Below, one piece after another: positions 9,346-16,666 of a DNA stretch of 64,000 nucleotides. The position numbers were made by a program, and so were the translations under genes. How positions within the stretch are numbered: the stretch's first letter is position 1; each line of letters opens with the position of its first letter. The stretch is from positions 720,001 to 784,000 of the forward strand of contig NC_019903.1 of NCBI RefSeq assembly GCF_000243135.2, read 5' to 3'. The stretch is from Desulfitobacterium dichloroeliminans LMG P-21439. GTDB taxonomy: Bacteria; Bacillota; Desulfitobacteriia; Desulfitobacteriales; Desulfitobacteriaceae. Under the pieces are notes generated by a model. It saw only the letters and a list, made by a program, of their open reading frames with translations. It was not told the DNA's origin and searched no databases.

Positions 9346-9365
9346 GGCCGCCGTCCATGGCGGCC
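9346..9365 (+). repeat. Cassette 3' hairpin (type 2)
   Basis: GGCCGCC (9346-9352) and GGCGGCC (9359-9365) form a 7-bp GC stem. It is followed by CTCTGAATCTGTGGGCGTACGGC and then the R'' box of site D. The same hairpin-plus-spacer module precedes R'' at 12251, 20873 and 24765. It could act as a terminator for the cassette gene, though no U-tract follows. Confidence 0.75.
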
Positions 9366-9390
9366 TCTGAATCTGTGGGCGTACGGCATC

Positions 9391-9514
9391 AGATAACAGC
9401 GAATTACTAACATTGCCTTTGGCAAGCCATTTGCAGTATGGAGAAGAATTCAGGGGCAAATGCCGTGCCAATCCCTACGGGCCGGCAACGTCGGTAATTC
9501 GCGGGACGTTACAC
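9391..9514 (+). repeat. attC-like site D
   Basis: R'' AGATAAC (9391-9397), R' GTTACAC (9508-9514), 124 bp. Outer arms GCGAATTAC and GTAATTCGC are perfect 9-bp complements. The long centre holds a second stem (GGCAAGCCATTTGC against GCAAATGCCGTGCC). Confidence 0.78.
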
Positions 9515-9622
9515 GAAATCGGTGCACGAGCGTGCATCCATGCACTTTATTAATTAATGATGTTCTAGGCTAAGAAAATGGTATAATGGAATTATCTAGA
9601 AAGTAAGAAGGCGGTGAATCTA

Positions 9623-9868
9623 ATGGAATGGAATGAGGTCAGAAGGTTATATCCTGAACGTTTTGTTAAGATTCAAATACTGGATTCACATATTGAGAAT
9701 AACGTCAGATTCATTGATGATATGGCAGTAATCCAGGCTTTCGATGACGAGAAGGAAGCGACACGGGAGTTGGTTCGTGCAAAGGATGATATCTTGGTAT
9801 ATCATACAGGAAAAGAAGAGATTGAAGTGCCGATAAAGCAGATATTTGGTTTCCGAGGTGCAATCTAA
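9623..9868 (+). CDS. Small cassette protein, upstream member of a retropepsin-like pair
   Basis: 81 residues from ATG 9623 (GAAGGCGG 7 nt upstream). TATAAT at 9586 is a candidate -10 element. Soluble and acidic; starts MEWNEVRRLYPERFVKI. I recall similar small proteins encoded just before a retropepsin-like protein in clostridia, and the overlapping ATG at 9868 starts such a gene here. The function is unknown. The pairing is from memory of the family and was not searched. Confidence 0.65.
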   Translation: MEWNEVRRLYPERFVKIQILDSHIENNVRFIDDMAVIQAFDDEKEATRELVRAKDDILVYHTGKEEIEVPIKQIFGFRGAI

Positions 9869-9942
9869 TGAAGATTGAGTTTCGAGAAGGTTTGCTTTTT
9901 ACTTCTTGTAACAGCGTGTTCCCAAAATCTGAGAGACTATGA
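9868..9942 (+). pseudogene. 5' end of a retropepsin-like gene, cut by attC site E
   Basis: ATG 9868 overlaps the preceding stop (TAATG arrangement). It reads MKIEFREGLLFTS and then enters the R'' box of site E within 13 codons, ending at TGA 9942 inside the site. A full protein of this kind is well over 100 residues. The gene looks captured or rejoined in truncated form, with its body replaced by the recombination site. Confidence 0.55.
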
Positions 9943-9981
9943 ATGTAGTAACCAGACTTCGGGAACTCTTGAACGTTATAT
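9906..9981 (+). repeat. attC-like site E
   Basis: R'' TTGTAAC (9906-9912), R' GTTATAT (9975-9981), inner arms GTTCCC (9918-9923) and GGGAAC (9961-9966). The centre GAATGTAGTAACCAGACTTC is shared with sites H and M, defining a second centre family. Confidence 0.75.
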
Positions 9982-10054
9982 GATATGTCCATATCGGAGT
10001 GGTTATTTCGAGAATTTGGTTTATTGCATGCGGAAATGCAAGGGGGTATTACGA

Positions 10055-10591
10055 ATGAAAATAATCCAACTTAAAAACGGAGATACAGTGCAATTAAGAG
10101 AGGCTGTAAAAGAGGACGCTACAGAGCTAGTTGCCTACTTACTAAAGATTGGTGGTGAATCGGATTTCCTAACTTTCGGATCTGGTGAGTTTTCAGTATC
10201 GGTAAGTGATGAGCAAGCCATGCTCGAAGAAAGCCGCACTGCCAAAAACAAGATTATGCTTCTTGCCCTAGTTGGTAACAAGGTGATTGGTTGTTTATAT
10301 TTCGAAGGTGGAGCAAGGCCCCGGATACAGCATACGGGTGAATTCGGTGTTTCAGTCCTTAAGGATTACTGGGATAAAGGAATTGGAACAGAAATGGTGA
10401 AGGAATTAATTCAGTGGGCTAAAGTTTCAAACATTATTCGCAAACTCAACCTTCGAGTTAGAAGTGATAATGATAGAGCTATGAGTGTATACGAAAGACT
10501 TGGCTTCATTCAAGAGGGGTTAATTACTCGAGAGTTCTTTATATCAGGAGAATTCAATAATTTTATCTATATGGGTCTTAGCATAGACTGA
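10055..10591 (+). CDS. GNAT N-acetyltransferase (RimJ/RimL-like)
   Basis: 178 residues from ATG 10055, preceded by AAGGGGG. In-frame codons upstream run back through attC site E and are not used. The acetyl-CoA-binding region is GVSVLKDYWDKGIGTEMVKEL (motif A, about residues 90-110), followed by NLRVRSDNDRAMSVYERLGF (motif B). The substrate is not predictable. It sits between sites E and F, whose cassette-end boxes are complementary over 10 nt. Confidence 0.88.
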   Translation: MKIIQLKNGDTVQLREAVKEDATELVAYLLKIGGESDFLTFGSGEFSVSVSDEQAMLEESRTAKNKIMLLALVGNKVIGCLYFEGGARPRIQHTGEFGVSVLKDYWDKGIGTEMVKELIQWAKVSNIIRKLNLRVRSDNDRAMSVYERLGFIQEGLITREFFISGEFNNFIYMGLSID

Positions 10592-10652
10592 GGATCACTC
10601 TAGAAGTAGGGCATAGAGAGCCTGGACGGTTCTCAGGGGTATTGGACACATC

Positions 10653-10819
10653 ATATAACACGAGGATTCCAGCGAGGGTGCGGATAAGAGAGTATATGGG
10701 GTAAACCGCACCACATGTCCCCTGTCAAAAGACTTGCAATTTAAAAGTAGTATGAAAGAAGCAAGTCTTGCGCCAGGCCTTACGGGGCGGACACGTTGGG
10801 AATGCCGGGGACGTTAGCT
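10653..10819 (+). repeat. attC-like site F (long centre)
   Basis: R'' ATATAAC (10653-10659), R' GTTAGCT (10813-10819), 167 bp. The centre carries a further stem, AAGACTTGC against GCAAGTCTT. It is closely similar to site K (17154-17314). R'' with its flank (ATCATATAAC) is the exact complement of the cassette start at site E. Confidence 0.72.
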
Positions 10820-10866
10820 GAAATGGCTTGCATGAGCGTTTAATAGGTCTCAAGAGGAGGACAAAA

Positions 10867-11292
10867 ATGATAATTAGGAAATTCAAGCATCCTGATACTG
10901 AAGAAATAATTGAGATCTGGTATAACGTAAGTGTAGTCGCACACTCCTTTATTCCAAAGGAAATGTGGGAATCACACAAGGATGAATTAAGGAATAAGTA
11001 TTTACCAATTGCGGAGACATGGGTTGCCGAGGAAAACGGTAATTTGATTGGCTTTATATCACTACTTGGTAATTATATTGGAGCGTTATTTATTACACCA
11101 AAAGAGCAAGGAAAAGGAGTCGGCACTAAATTAATTGAACAGGCAAGACGAGAAAAGGGGCATTTAAACGTTGGTGTTTACAGTAAGAATATTGATGCTG
11201 GAAGATTCTATAAGAAAAACGGATTTGCATATTTAAGCGAGGAAGTTCAGCCGGAAACGGGTGAAGTAATAATAAATATGACTTTAGAGTAA
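10867..11292 (+). CDS. GNAT N-acetyltransferase (YhbS/PanZ size class), copy 1
   Basis: 141 residues; ATG 10867 after GAGGAGGAC. Starts MIIRKFKHPDTEEIIEIW, with acetyl-CoA motif ITPKEQGKGVGTKLIEQ and C-terminal LNVGVYSKNIDAGRFYKKNGF. A close paralogue lies at 17361-17786, also behind a long-centre site (F versus K), so the cassette has been duplicated. Confidence 0.88.
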   Translation: MIIRKFKHPDTEEIIEIWYNVSVVAHSFIPKEMWESHKDELRNKYLPIAETWVAEENGNLIGFISLLGNYIGALFITPKEQGKGVGTKLIEQARREKGHLNVGVYSKNIDAGRFYKKNGFAYLSEEVQPETGEVIINMTLE

Positions 11293-11308
11293 GAAAAACG
11301 GCCACCTC

Positions 11309-11385
11309 AGCTAACGCAGAATTCTCGCAACTTAGAGGATGATGCATGAGGTTAGGACGCTGCGGGACTCCTTGGGACGTTATAC
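11309..11385 (+). repeat. attC-like site G
   Basis: R'' AGCTAAC (11309-11315), R' GTTATAC (11379-11385), arms GAATTCTCGCA and TGCGGGACTCC (imperfect). R'' with flank (TCAGCTAAC) complements the R' end of site F exactly. Confidence 0.75.
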
Positions 11386-11447
11386 GATAGCCCAAAGAGT
11401 TTATTGTTATGGAAAAATACGGTATAATATACTTAGGGGTGATAACT

Positions 11448-11738
11448 ATGCGTGCGATTAATGATATTATGGCAAAACGTGACCAAATTGTATCAATAGC
11501 TTCACACTACAAATTTTCTAATGTTAGACTATTTGGTTCAGTTCTTAGAGAAGAAGAAAAGGCAGAAAGTGATATAGACTTTTTGGTTGAGTGTAGCGAT
11601 GATTGTTCATTATTTGATTTAATCTCGCTTAAAAATGATCTTGAGGAGATCTTAGGAAGAAAGATAGATGTCGTCACTCCAGATTCTGTTCATTGGACAA
11701 TAAAAGACAAGATCCTTCAGGAGGCTAGGCCTATATGA
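11448..11738 (+). CDS. mntA: MNT-domain nucleotidyltransferase antitoxin
   Basis: 96 residues from ATG 11448 (AGGGGTG upstream). TATAAT at 11423-11428 is a candidate -10. The motif GSVLREEEKAESDID is the GSxxR..SDID signature of minimal nucleotidyltransferases, and a third carboxylate is in RKIDVVTP. MntA proteins AMPylate or oligoadenylylate the partner HEPN toxin. The stop overlaps the start of the HEPN gene (ATGA), so the two are translationally coupled. Confidence 0.88.
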   Translation: MRAINDIMAKRDQIVSIASHYKFSNVRLFGSVLREEEKAESDIDFLVECSDDCSLFDLISLKNDLEEILGRKIDVVTPDSVHWTIKDKILQEARPI

Positions 11739-12061
11739 AAGATGACAAGGTCTTTCTGTACAATATTCTGGAGAGCATCATAAAGATTGAAACATATACT
11801 AACTCTGACAAAGATGAATTCATGACATCAGGAATTATACAGGATGCGGTTATTCGTAATCTTGAAATTATTGGGGAAGCGACAAAGAGAGTTTCGCGAA
11901 GACTGAAAGAGCAAACCCCTGAAATACCATGGACACAAATGGCTGGCCTTCGTGATGTGTTAATACATGACTATATGGGGATCAGTCTAAAGATTGTATG
12001 GAATGTGGTACAAAATGAGTTGCCACGACTCAAAATTAGGATTATGGAATTGCTAGATTAA
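11735..12061 (+). CDS. hepT: HepT-like HEPN-domain toxin
   Basis: 108 residues. The RNase motif R-x4-6-H appears as GLRDVLIHDYMG near residue 80, the HEPN signature of HepT. It overlaps mntA by 4 nt. Toxin-antitoxin pairs are typical stabilising cargo of cassette arrays. The pair lies between site G and the half-site at 12112, whose ends are complementary over 10 nt (ATCGTATAAC). Confidence 0.88.
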   Translation: MKDDKVFLYNILESIIKIETYTNSDKDEFMTSGIIQDAVIRNLEIIGEATKRVSRRLKEQTPEIPWTQMAGLRDVLIHDYMGISLKIVWNVVQNELPRLKIRIMELLD

Positions 12062-12111
12062 GCACTGGACAACTTTGTTCAGTGCATGTTTGCATTTGGG
12101 GCTGGGCCATC

Positions 12112-12150
12112 GTATAACACGAGGATTCCCGCAAATAGAGGATGATGCCT
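12112..12150 (+). repeat. attC 5' half-site without partner
   Basis: R'' GTATAAC (12112-12118) followed by GAGGATTCCCGCA and the AATAGAGGATGATGC centre, then unrelated sequence. The L' and R' halves are missing. The following 100 bases (to 12250) show no gene that I can support. Confidence 0.65.
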
Positions 12151-12250
12151 CCAAGTTTATATTTCAAAATAATTTGTCTTACCTGTTTTACTTGATACGG
12201 CTTTGCTTTTGACCCATTGGGTTGAATGAGTTTGCTCTTTAGATTAAAGG

Positions 12251-12270
12251 GGCCGCCATCCGTGGTGGCC
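12251..12270 (+). repeat. Cassette 3' hairpin (type 2)
   Basis: GGCCGCCA and TGGTGGCC form the stem; CTCTGAATCTACGGGCATACGGC follows directly and leads into R'' of site H, as at 9346. Confidence 0.72.
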
Positions 12271-12295
12271 TCTGAATCTACGGGCATACGGCTTC

Positions 12296-12372
12296 GTATA
12301 ACAGCAAATTTCTAAAATCTGGGGGAATATGAATGTAGTAACCAGACTTCGGCAATTTGCAGGACGTTAGCT
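12296..12372 (+). repeat. attC-like site H
   Basis: R'' GTATAAC (12296-12302), R' GTTAGCT (12366-12372), arms GCAAATT and AATTTGC. Its centre GAATGTAGTAACCAGACTTCGG is nearly identical to sites E and M. A type-1 hairpin follows at 12390-12407. Confidence 0.78.
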
Positions 12373-12389
12373 GAAACCGTACGCAAAGG

Positions 12390-12407
12390 CCGCGCGTCCA
12401 TGCACGG
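12390..12407 (+). repeat. Cassette 5' hairpin (type 1)
   Basis: CCGCGCGTCCATGCACGG, one mismatch in the stem, 17 nt after R' of site H. From here to 12582 no gene is seen; the stretch is the AT-rich leader of the nitroreductase gene. Confidence 0.65.
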
Positions 12408-12582
12408 ATAGGACTTTTATAATTATGACTAAACTAAATTTAAATCCAATCTGGCAATGGTAAGCTATATCGTACATAAACATACTGTTCTACATTGCAA
12501 GTGTCGATCTATTTTGCCTCATAATAATAGTATGGAGTAATACTATTTATATTTGTCCAATTAGTGAAAGGGGAATCAAGAT

Positions 12583-13320
12583 ATGAACGAAGTTTTGAAA
12601 AGCTTGCACGAGAGAAAATCTGTAAGGGTATTCAAAGATATTAAAATCTCAGAGTATGATAAGGAAACTATTCTACTGGCTGCAATGGAGGCACCAACGG
12701 CAGGGAACCAACAGCTATATACAATTTTAGATATTACCGAACAAAGTCTAAAAGATAAACTGGCAATATCCTGTGACAATCAACCCTTTATAGCAAAGGC
12801 TCCTATGGTATTGATTTTTTGTGGCGATTTACAAAAGTGGTATGATGCTTTTGTAGAAGGTGGGTGCAGCCCAAGATTGCCAGGTGTTGGAGACTTGATG
12901 CTGGCAGTTGAAGACAGCGTTATTGCTGCACAAAATGCTGTAATTGCAGCGCAAAGTTTAGGAATTGGTTCTTGTTACATCGGTGATATTATACAGCTTT
13001 GTGAGGAGCACAGGGAGATGCTTGAATTGCCCGAATATGTCTTCCCAGCAGCAATGCTGGTGCTTGGATACCCAACAGAACAACAACGAAATCGTCCAAA
13101 GCCGGAACGGTGCGATTTGAAGCACATAGTTCATACAAATCACTATAACCGGATGACTGGTGATGAACTGCGTATTATGTTCCAAAAAAAATTGGGCGAA
13201 CAAAGTTACGAGGACTGGGTTACTGCCTTTTGCTATCGAAAGTATAATTCCAGCTTTTCCCGAGAAATGACCAGATCAGTAGGAGAATACCTGAAGTCAT
13301 TTGGTTACAAAGAAAAGTAA
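12583..13320 (+). CDS. Nitroreductase family protein (FMN)
   Basis: 245 residues; ATG 12583 after GAAAGGGG. It opens with SLHERKSVRVFKD, the FMN-phosphate-binding start of nitroreductases, and continues with EAPTAGNQQLYTILD. The pair AAQNAVIAAQSLGIGSCYIGDI is the conserved flavin/NADPH region, and LVLGYPTEQQRNRPKPER closes the fold. The family uses FMN and NAD(P)H to reduce nitro compounds or quinones; the substrate is unknown. It follows attC-like site H, and the next gene comes after 100 nt with no site between. Confidence 0.9.
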   Translation: MNEVLKSLHERKSVRVFKDIKISEYDKETILLAAMEAPTAGNQQLYTILDITEQSLKDKLAISCDNQPFIAKAPMVLIFCGDLQKWYDAFVEGGCSPRLPGVGDLMLAVEDSVIAAQNAVIAAQSLGIGSCYIGDIIQLCEEHREMLELPEYVFPAAMLVLGYPTEQQRNRPKPERCDLKHIVHTNHYNRMTGDELRIMFQKKLGEQSYEDWVTAFCYRKYNSSFSREMTRSVGEYLKSFGYKEK

Positions 13321-13421
13321 CGTCCAGAAATTTATTAAGGCCTTGTAAGTTGTTAGAATGACTAGGTTTTGTATTAGATAAAAAGATTGTTTATATCGCG
13401 GTAAAAGAAGGAGGGCTATTA

Positions 13422-13868
13422 ATGAAGATTAATATTACTAAGAAGGAATATATAAAGTTACTTGATGTTTTCTATATAGCGGATTGGATAATGCATGCAT
13501 TTTATTCGGAGGATAAATTAGAAACAAAAGTGTATCGAGATTTAGAACAGAAGTTTCTTTCTCTGGCAAAGGAGTATGGGGTAGATGATTTAGTCGAAAA
13601 AGAAAACGATGAAGAATTATATTCACCAACAAGAAAGTTTGAAGATGAATCTTTAGCAATGGATTTCATTGAGGAGTTTGAGAAAGAGTCGTTTTGGGAC
13701 GAGCTAATTGATCAGCTTTCAACAAGAGATCTTATAGAGAAGCATGGATCTGATGCTATGAGGCTAGTCTTTGAAGATGAAAAAATCAATAACGAATTCG
13801 AGGATTTAAGAGAGAAATACTCGAGTGAATTTGAAGAAAATGGGGTTAAAAAGTTACGGTTGATTTAG
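13422..13868 (+). CDS. Hypothetical acidic cassette protein
   Basis: 148 residues, ATG 13422 after AAGGAGGGC. No family recognised. It is rich in Asp/Glu and aromatic residues, soluble and probably helical. The middle (FEDESLAMDFIEEFEKESFWDELIDQL) is strongly acidic. It may share a cassette with the nitroreductase gene, since no attC separates them. Confidence 0.7.
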   Translation: MKINITKKEYIKLLDVFYIADWIMHAFYSEDKLETKVYRDLEQKFLSLAKEYGVDDLVEKENDEELYSPTRKFEDESLAMDFIEEFEKESFWDELIDQLSTRDLIEKHGSDAMRLVFEDEKINNEFEDLREKYSSEFEENGVKKLRLI

Positions 13869-13888
13869 AGGGTCTTAACCGCGACATC

Positions 13889-14007
13889 GAATAACGTCTC
13901 CGGGATTCCCGACGTGTCCGTCGCCTCATGGCTGGCGCAAGACTTGCCGTGGTGAAGTTAAAGTCTCATATCTTTAGCCAATCTGATCTTGTTTCTGACG
14001 CGGCATC
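13889..14007 (+). repeat. Degenerate attC half-site and hairpin segment
   Basis: GAATAAC (13889-13895) then TCTCCGGGATTCCCGAC looks like an R''-L'' half. A GC-rich segment (GCCTCATGGCTGGCGCAAGACTTGCC) like the centres of sites F and K follows, without an R' box. No coding sequence is visible here. Confidence 0.5.
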
Positions 14008-14082
14008 AGATAACCCTGAATTCCCAAAACTTTGCAAAGATGCATGTAGAAAGACGCTTCGAGAATTCAGGGAACGTTAGGT
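14008..14082 (+). repeat. attC-like site I
   Basis: R'' AGATAAC (14008-14014), R' GTTAGGT (14076-14082), arms CCTGAATTC and GAATTCAGG perfectly complementary over 9 bp. 75 bp in total. Confidence 0.78.
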
Positions 14083-14100
14083 GACATCTGTCTTTCGGAG

Positions 14101-14412
14101 TTAGACTAAGAAGTCGTATTTTCTTTTTCCGTGTAAAACTCTTCGGATTTCAACAACATTTTCCTCATCAAGAACAACGTAAAATACTAAATAGTTTGCC
14201 ACTATCAGCATTCTATAATTAAGAAGGATAAGTCTTTGGTCCTTAGGAATACTCCCTATATACGGAAAATGGGACAATTTAGATATAGCCTCATCAATTT
14301 CATTCAATAAATTTAGTGCGGCGGTCGGGTTGTCAATTTGGATATACTCAAGGATTTCTGTTAGATCTTTTTCAGCAATTGGTAGATACTCAATTCGAAA
14401 CTTATTATTCAT
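14101..14412 (-). CDS. RelE/ParE-family toxin
   Basis: 103 residues. The start FRIEYLPIAEKDLTEILEYI, the middle LSHFPYIGSIPKD and the end VVEIRRVLHGKRKYDFL are typical of the RelE/ParE fold. Such toxins are either ribosome-dependent mRNA endonucleases or gyrase poisons, which cannot be told apart here. It lies on the minus strand, overlapping the antitoxin gene by 8 nt, between sites I and J. Confidence 0.88.
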   Translation of the reverse strand: MNNKFRIEYLPIAEKDLTEILEYIQIDNPTAALNLLNEIDEAISKLSHFPYIGSIPKDQRLILLNYRMLIVANYLVFYVVLDEENVVEIRRVLHGKRKYDFLV

Positions 14413-14671
14413 TAACCCGATTCCTCAACTTGGTCATAAGTTCTATATGAGAGACCCGTGGCATACCTGCAGTACTTTGTGCTTCTGCTTCGCCTAGTTT
14501 TTGATAGAGATTCAGTAAAGCCTGTTGTTTTTCATAAAGAGCCATACTCATTACTACTAGGTCGCCTTGACCATTCTTGGTAATGAAAACAGGTTCGCTT
14601 TCCTTATGACAGATTTCGGATATCTCGTTAAAGTTATTTCTTAAATCAGATATTGGTTTGATTATGGGCAT
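14405..14671 (-). CDS. Phd/YefM-family antitoxin
   Basis: 88 residues from the ATG at 14671 (MPIIKPISDLRNNFNEI). GGATGGTG precedes it, so the upstream in-frame start at 14683 is less likely. The N-terminal Phd/YefM fold includes PVFITKNGQGDLVVMSMALYE. The C-terminal tail is charged and probably binds the RelE-like toxin, whose gene it overlaps. Expression of the pair is probably autoregulated from the AT-rich region to the right (14690-14730). Confidence 0.88.
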   Translation of the reverse strand: MPIIKPISDLRNNFNEISEICHKESEPVFITKNGQGDLVVMSMALYEKQQALLNLYQKLGEAEAQSTAGMPRVSHIELMTKLRNRVNE

Positions 14672-14748
14672 AGATAACACCATCCTATCATTATAGATAA
14701 TAATATTATATCATAATTATGATAGATAGATGCAAGCGACAGACCGTC

Positions 14749-14824
14749 CGATAACAGAGGAGTCCCGCAACTAGGGGAAGATGAATGTGGTTGGGACGCT
14801 GCGGGACTCCACAGAACGTTATAC
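14749..14824 (+). repeat. attC-like site J
   Basis: R'' CGATAAC (14749-14755), R' GTTATAC (14818-14824), arms GGAGTCCCGCA and TGCGGGACTCC perfect over 11 bp. Centre AGATGAATGTGGTTGGGACGC. This is one of the cleanest sites of the array. Confidence 0.82.
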
Positions 14825-14840
14825 GACATATCGTGCAGTG

Positions 14841-14858
14841 CCGCGCGTCCATGCGCGG
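14841..14858 (+). repeat. Cassette 5' hairpin (type 1)
   Basis: CCGCGCGTCCATGCGCGG, identical to 8476-8493, 17 nt after R' of site J. The following leader (14859-14999) has no gene. Confidence 0.75.
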
Positions 14859-14999
14859 ATTTTATAGGGGAAGGGTTAATAGTAGTTTCACGAAAGTAGA
14901 ATATAATGTGAATTGAGTATGAAGAATTGGTTGTACAATACTAAAAGACTAGGACTTTATTCATTTTAAATCCCTGGAGCAAATAAGGGGGAATGTTTT

Positions 15000-15215
15000 A
15001 TGGGGAGTTTATTAGTTAAAGTTAAGGAGTACTTATTGTTCTTCTTGGTATTTTTAGGACTTATCTACCTATTTGATGAATTGTGGAATTGGTTCTATGG
15101 AGATTCATTAATACGAAATGCATTTGCAGTAACGATTACTATAATATTAATTGATGTCGGTAAAATAGTATGTCAAGGGTTTAGGAAGAAAGAAGACAGT
15201 GCTGATCATCACTAA
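15000..15215 (+). CDS. Small membrane protein
   Basis: 71 residues, ATG 15000 after AAGGGGG. Two hydrophobic segments (about residues 10-30 and 40-58) with a charged C-terminal tail (FRKKEDSADHH). No family recognised. Cassette gene downstream of site J. Confidence 0.65.
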   Translation: MGSLLVKVKEYLLFFLVFLGLIYLFDELWNWFYGDSLIRNAFAVTITIILIDVGKIVCQGFRKKEDSADHH

Positions 15216-15361
15216 TTAATGAGTTGGTCCAAAAGGTAGTCTATGAGTAGTTTGCAAGTAGGTGGTCGTTATACTATTTTTAGATTTTCCTAGGATTTAA
15301 CATTCTTCAGTATTGGGAAATACCTGAGTGATAATATGTATTCAAGGTCATTTTTTAAGGT

Positions 15362-15380
15362 AGCGCCATCCTTGGCGTGG
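15362..15380 (+). repeat. Degenerate hybrid cassette hairpin
   Basis: AGCGCCATCCTTGGCGTGG keeps the GCGCCA/TGGCGT stem. It resembles a fusion of the type-2 and type-1 hairpins with no attC between. The stretch 15216-15448 holds nothing else that I can support. Confidence 0.5.
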
Positions 15381-15448
15381 TAAAAGTTCCTGGGATATTG
15401 CTTTTCATATGTAGAAAAAGACGAATTAAATATATGAGGTGATGGGCA

Positions 15449-15919
15449 ATTAATAGTTTAAAATTAAATAAGACAAATAAACTTTTTAGTCGTAAGCCAT
15501 ATAAAAACTTAAACAGATTTATAATTGTAGTATATATTTTGTTCATACTGGTATTTTTCTCTAGAGAGAAATTGTATAAATTAGATAGTCAGTATATTAC
15601 TCTATTTGCTGGTACTGCACCAAATCTTATACCCAGTTTCCTTTTTACCTTAATAGGTATATTCTATATAGTGCCTTTTTACAAAGGTATCGAAGCAATC
15701 AATAAATCGATATTTATATATTTAATTAATGTACTTAATATTGTCTTTTTTATATTAATTGAATATTTACATGTCGTTTTCAAATTAGGGAAATGGGATG
15801 ATTATGACATAGTTGCTTCTTTAATCGGTATAGGATTTTCTGCAGCTTTTTTATTTCAAGTCACGAAAGGATTTTATCGAAAAAATGATATGTGGTTGGG
15901 ACGCCGCGGAAATTCCTAA
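15449..15919 (+). pseudogene. Membrane protein gene with non-ATG start and 3' end inside an attC remnant
   Basis: The open frame runs from TGA 15440-15442 to TAA 15919. A ribosome site GAGGTG (15435-15441) points to ATT at 15449 as a possible start; the first conventional start is TTG 15539. The protein has three or four hydrophobic segments and no recognised family. Its last 8-10 codons (after KNDMWLG) are read from attC sequence (GTGGTTGGGACGCCGCGG), so the native C-terminus is lost. It may be inactive. Confidence 0.5.
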
Positions 15920-15928
15920 ACGTTAGGT
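15890..15928 (+). repeat. attC 3' half-site
   Basis: The centre TGTGGTTGGGACGC, L'-like GCGGAAATTCC and R' GTTAGGT (15922-15928) are present, but R'' and L'' are missing. They were replaced by the end of the preceding gene. Confidence 0.6.
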
Positions 15929-16008
15929 GAGATGCAGAACATCATATGAAATGCCACAGAATGCCACGTGTCCATGCCGGATCAAGGAAAGTAAAGTTTA
16001 GCAGTGAA

Positions 16009-16046
16009 ATCGAGGGGACGCAGCGTGAACCTGCGAAACGTTATAT
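16009..16046 (+). repeat. attC 3' half-site
   Basis: AATCGAGGGGACGCAGCGTGAACC and R' GTTATAT (16040-16046). The 5' half is absent. Together with the half-site at 15890 it brackets about 90 bases without a gene (15930-16008) that contain a decayed type-1 hairpin (CACGTGTCCATGCCGG). Confidence 0.5.
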
Positions 16047-16115
16047 GACAGTGCGGAGAATGTTTCGTGAGTATAATTAGATAGTTTTAACGAAACGACA
16101 GAAAGAGGTATGATT

Positions 16116-16583
16116 ATGGGGAGTCTTTCAAATAAGAGACCCTTAAGTTGCAAGTTTCTTATTCTTTTGCACTTAATATTAGGCATGGGTGCAGTTTTCG
16201 GAGGATTTGTACTAATCCTTGATCCCAGTGGGGGTATCATCAAAATGCCAATTAGTATACTTGAGCATTCGCCTTTTGATAATTTCCTGATCCCAGGCAT
16301 GATACTATTTATCATTTTAGGAGTTTTCCCTTTGATTATATCGTTTGCCCTTGTGAAAAGGTGGGATTGGAATTTAGCAAATAGATTAAACATCTTTACC
16401 AAAATGCATTGGTCGTGGGCTTATTCCCTTTATATAGGATTTGCATTGATCGTCTGGATAACAGTAGAACTCTTCTTTATAAAAGGAATAGCCTTAGTTC
16501 ACGTGGGGTATATTTTTCTAGGATTAATGATTCAAGGTGTAACAATGCTGCCATCTGTACAAAAACATTATTCTATTAAGTAA
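16116..16583 (+). CDS. Four-helix membrane protein, unknown function
   Basis: 155 residues from ATG 16116 (MGSLSNK), 7 nt after GAAAGAGG; the ATG at 16110 is too close to that site. Four hydrophobic segments near residues 12-32, 58-80, 98-118 and 128-146. It has a conserved-looking WSWAYSLYIGF and a basic tail. No family named with confidence. Confidence 0.7.
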   Translation: MGSLSNKRPLSCKFLILLHLILGMGAVFGGFVLILDPSGGIIKMPISILEHSPFDNFLIPGMILFIILGVFPLIISFALVKRWDWNLANRLNIFTKMHWSWAYSLYIGFALIVWITVELFFIKGIALVHVGYIFLGLMIQGVTMLPSVQKHYSIK

Positions 16584-16666
16584 GTCCTCGTACTATAAAT
16601 GGTCTTAATCGAATAACCAAAGATGAGTGAGGTTGTATTTGGAGTGCATTTGTAAGGAGGTCTATC

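Noticed and set aside
12042-12287. Minus-strand ORF of 81 codons
   Set aside because: It runs through an attC half-site and a hairpin module, has no ribosome site and no recognisable composition.
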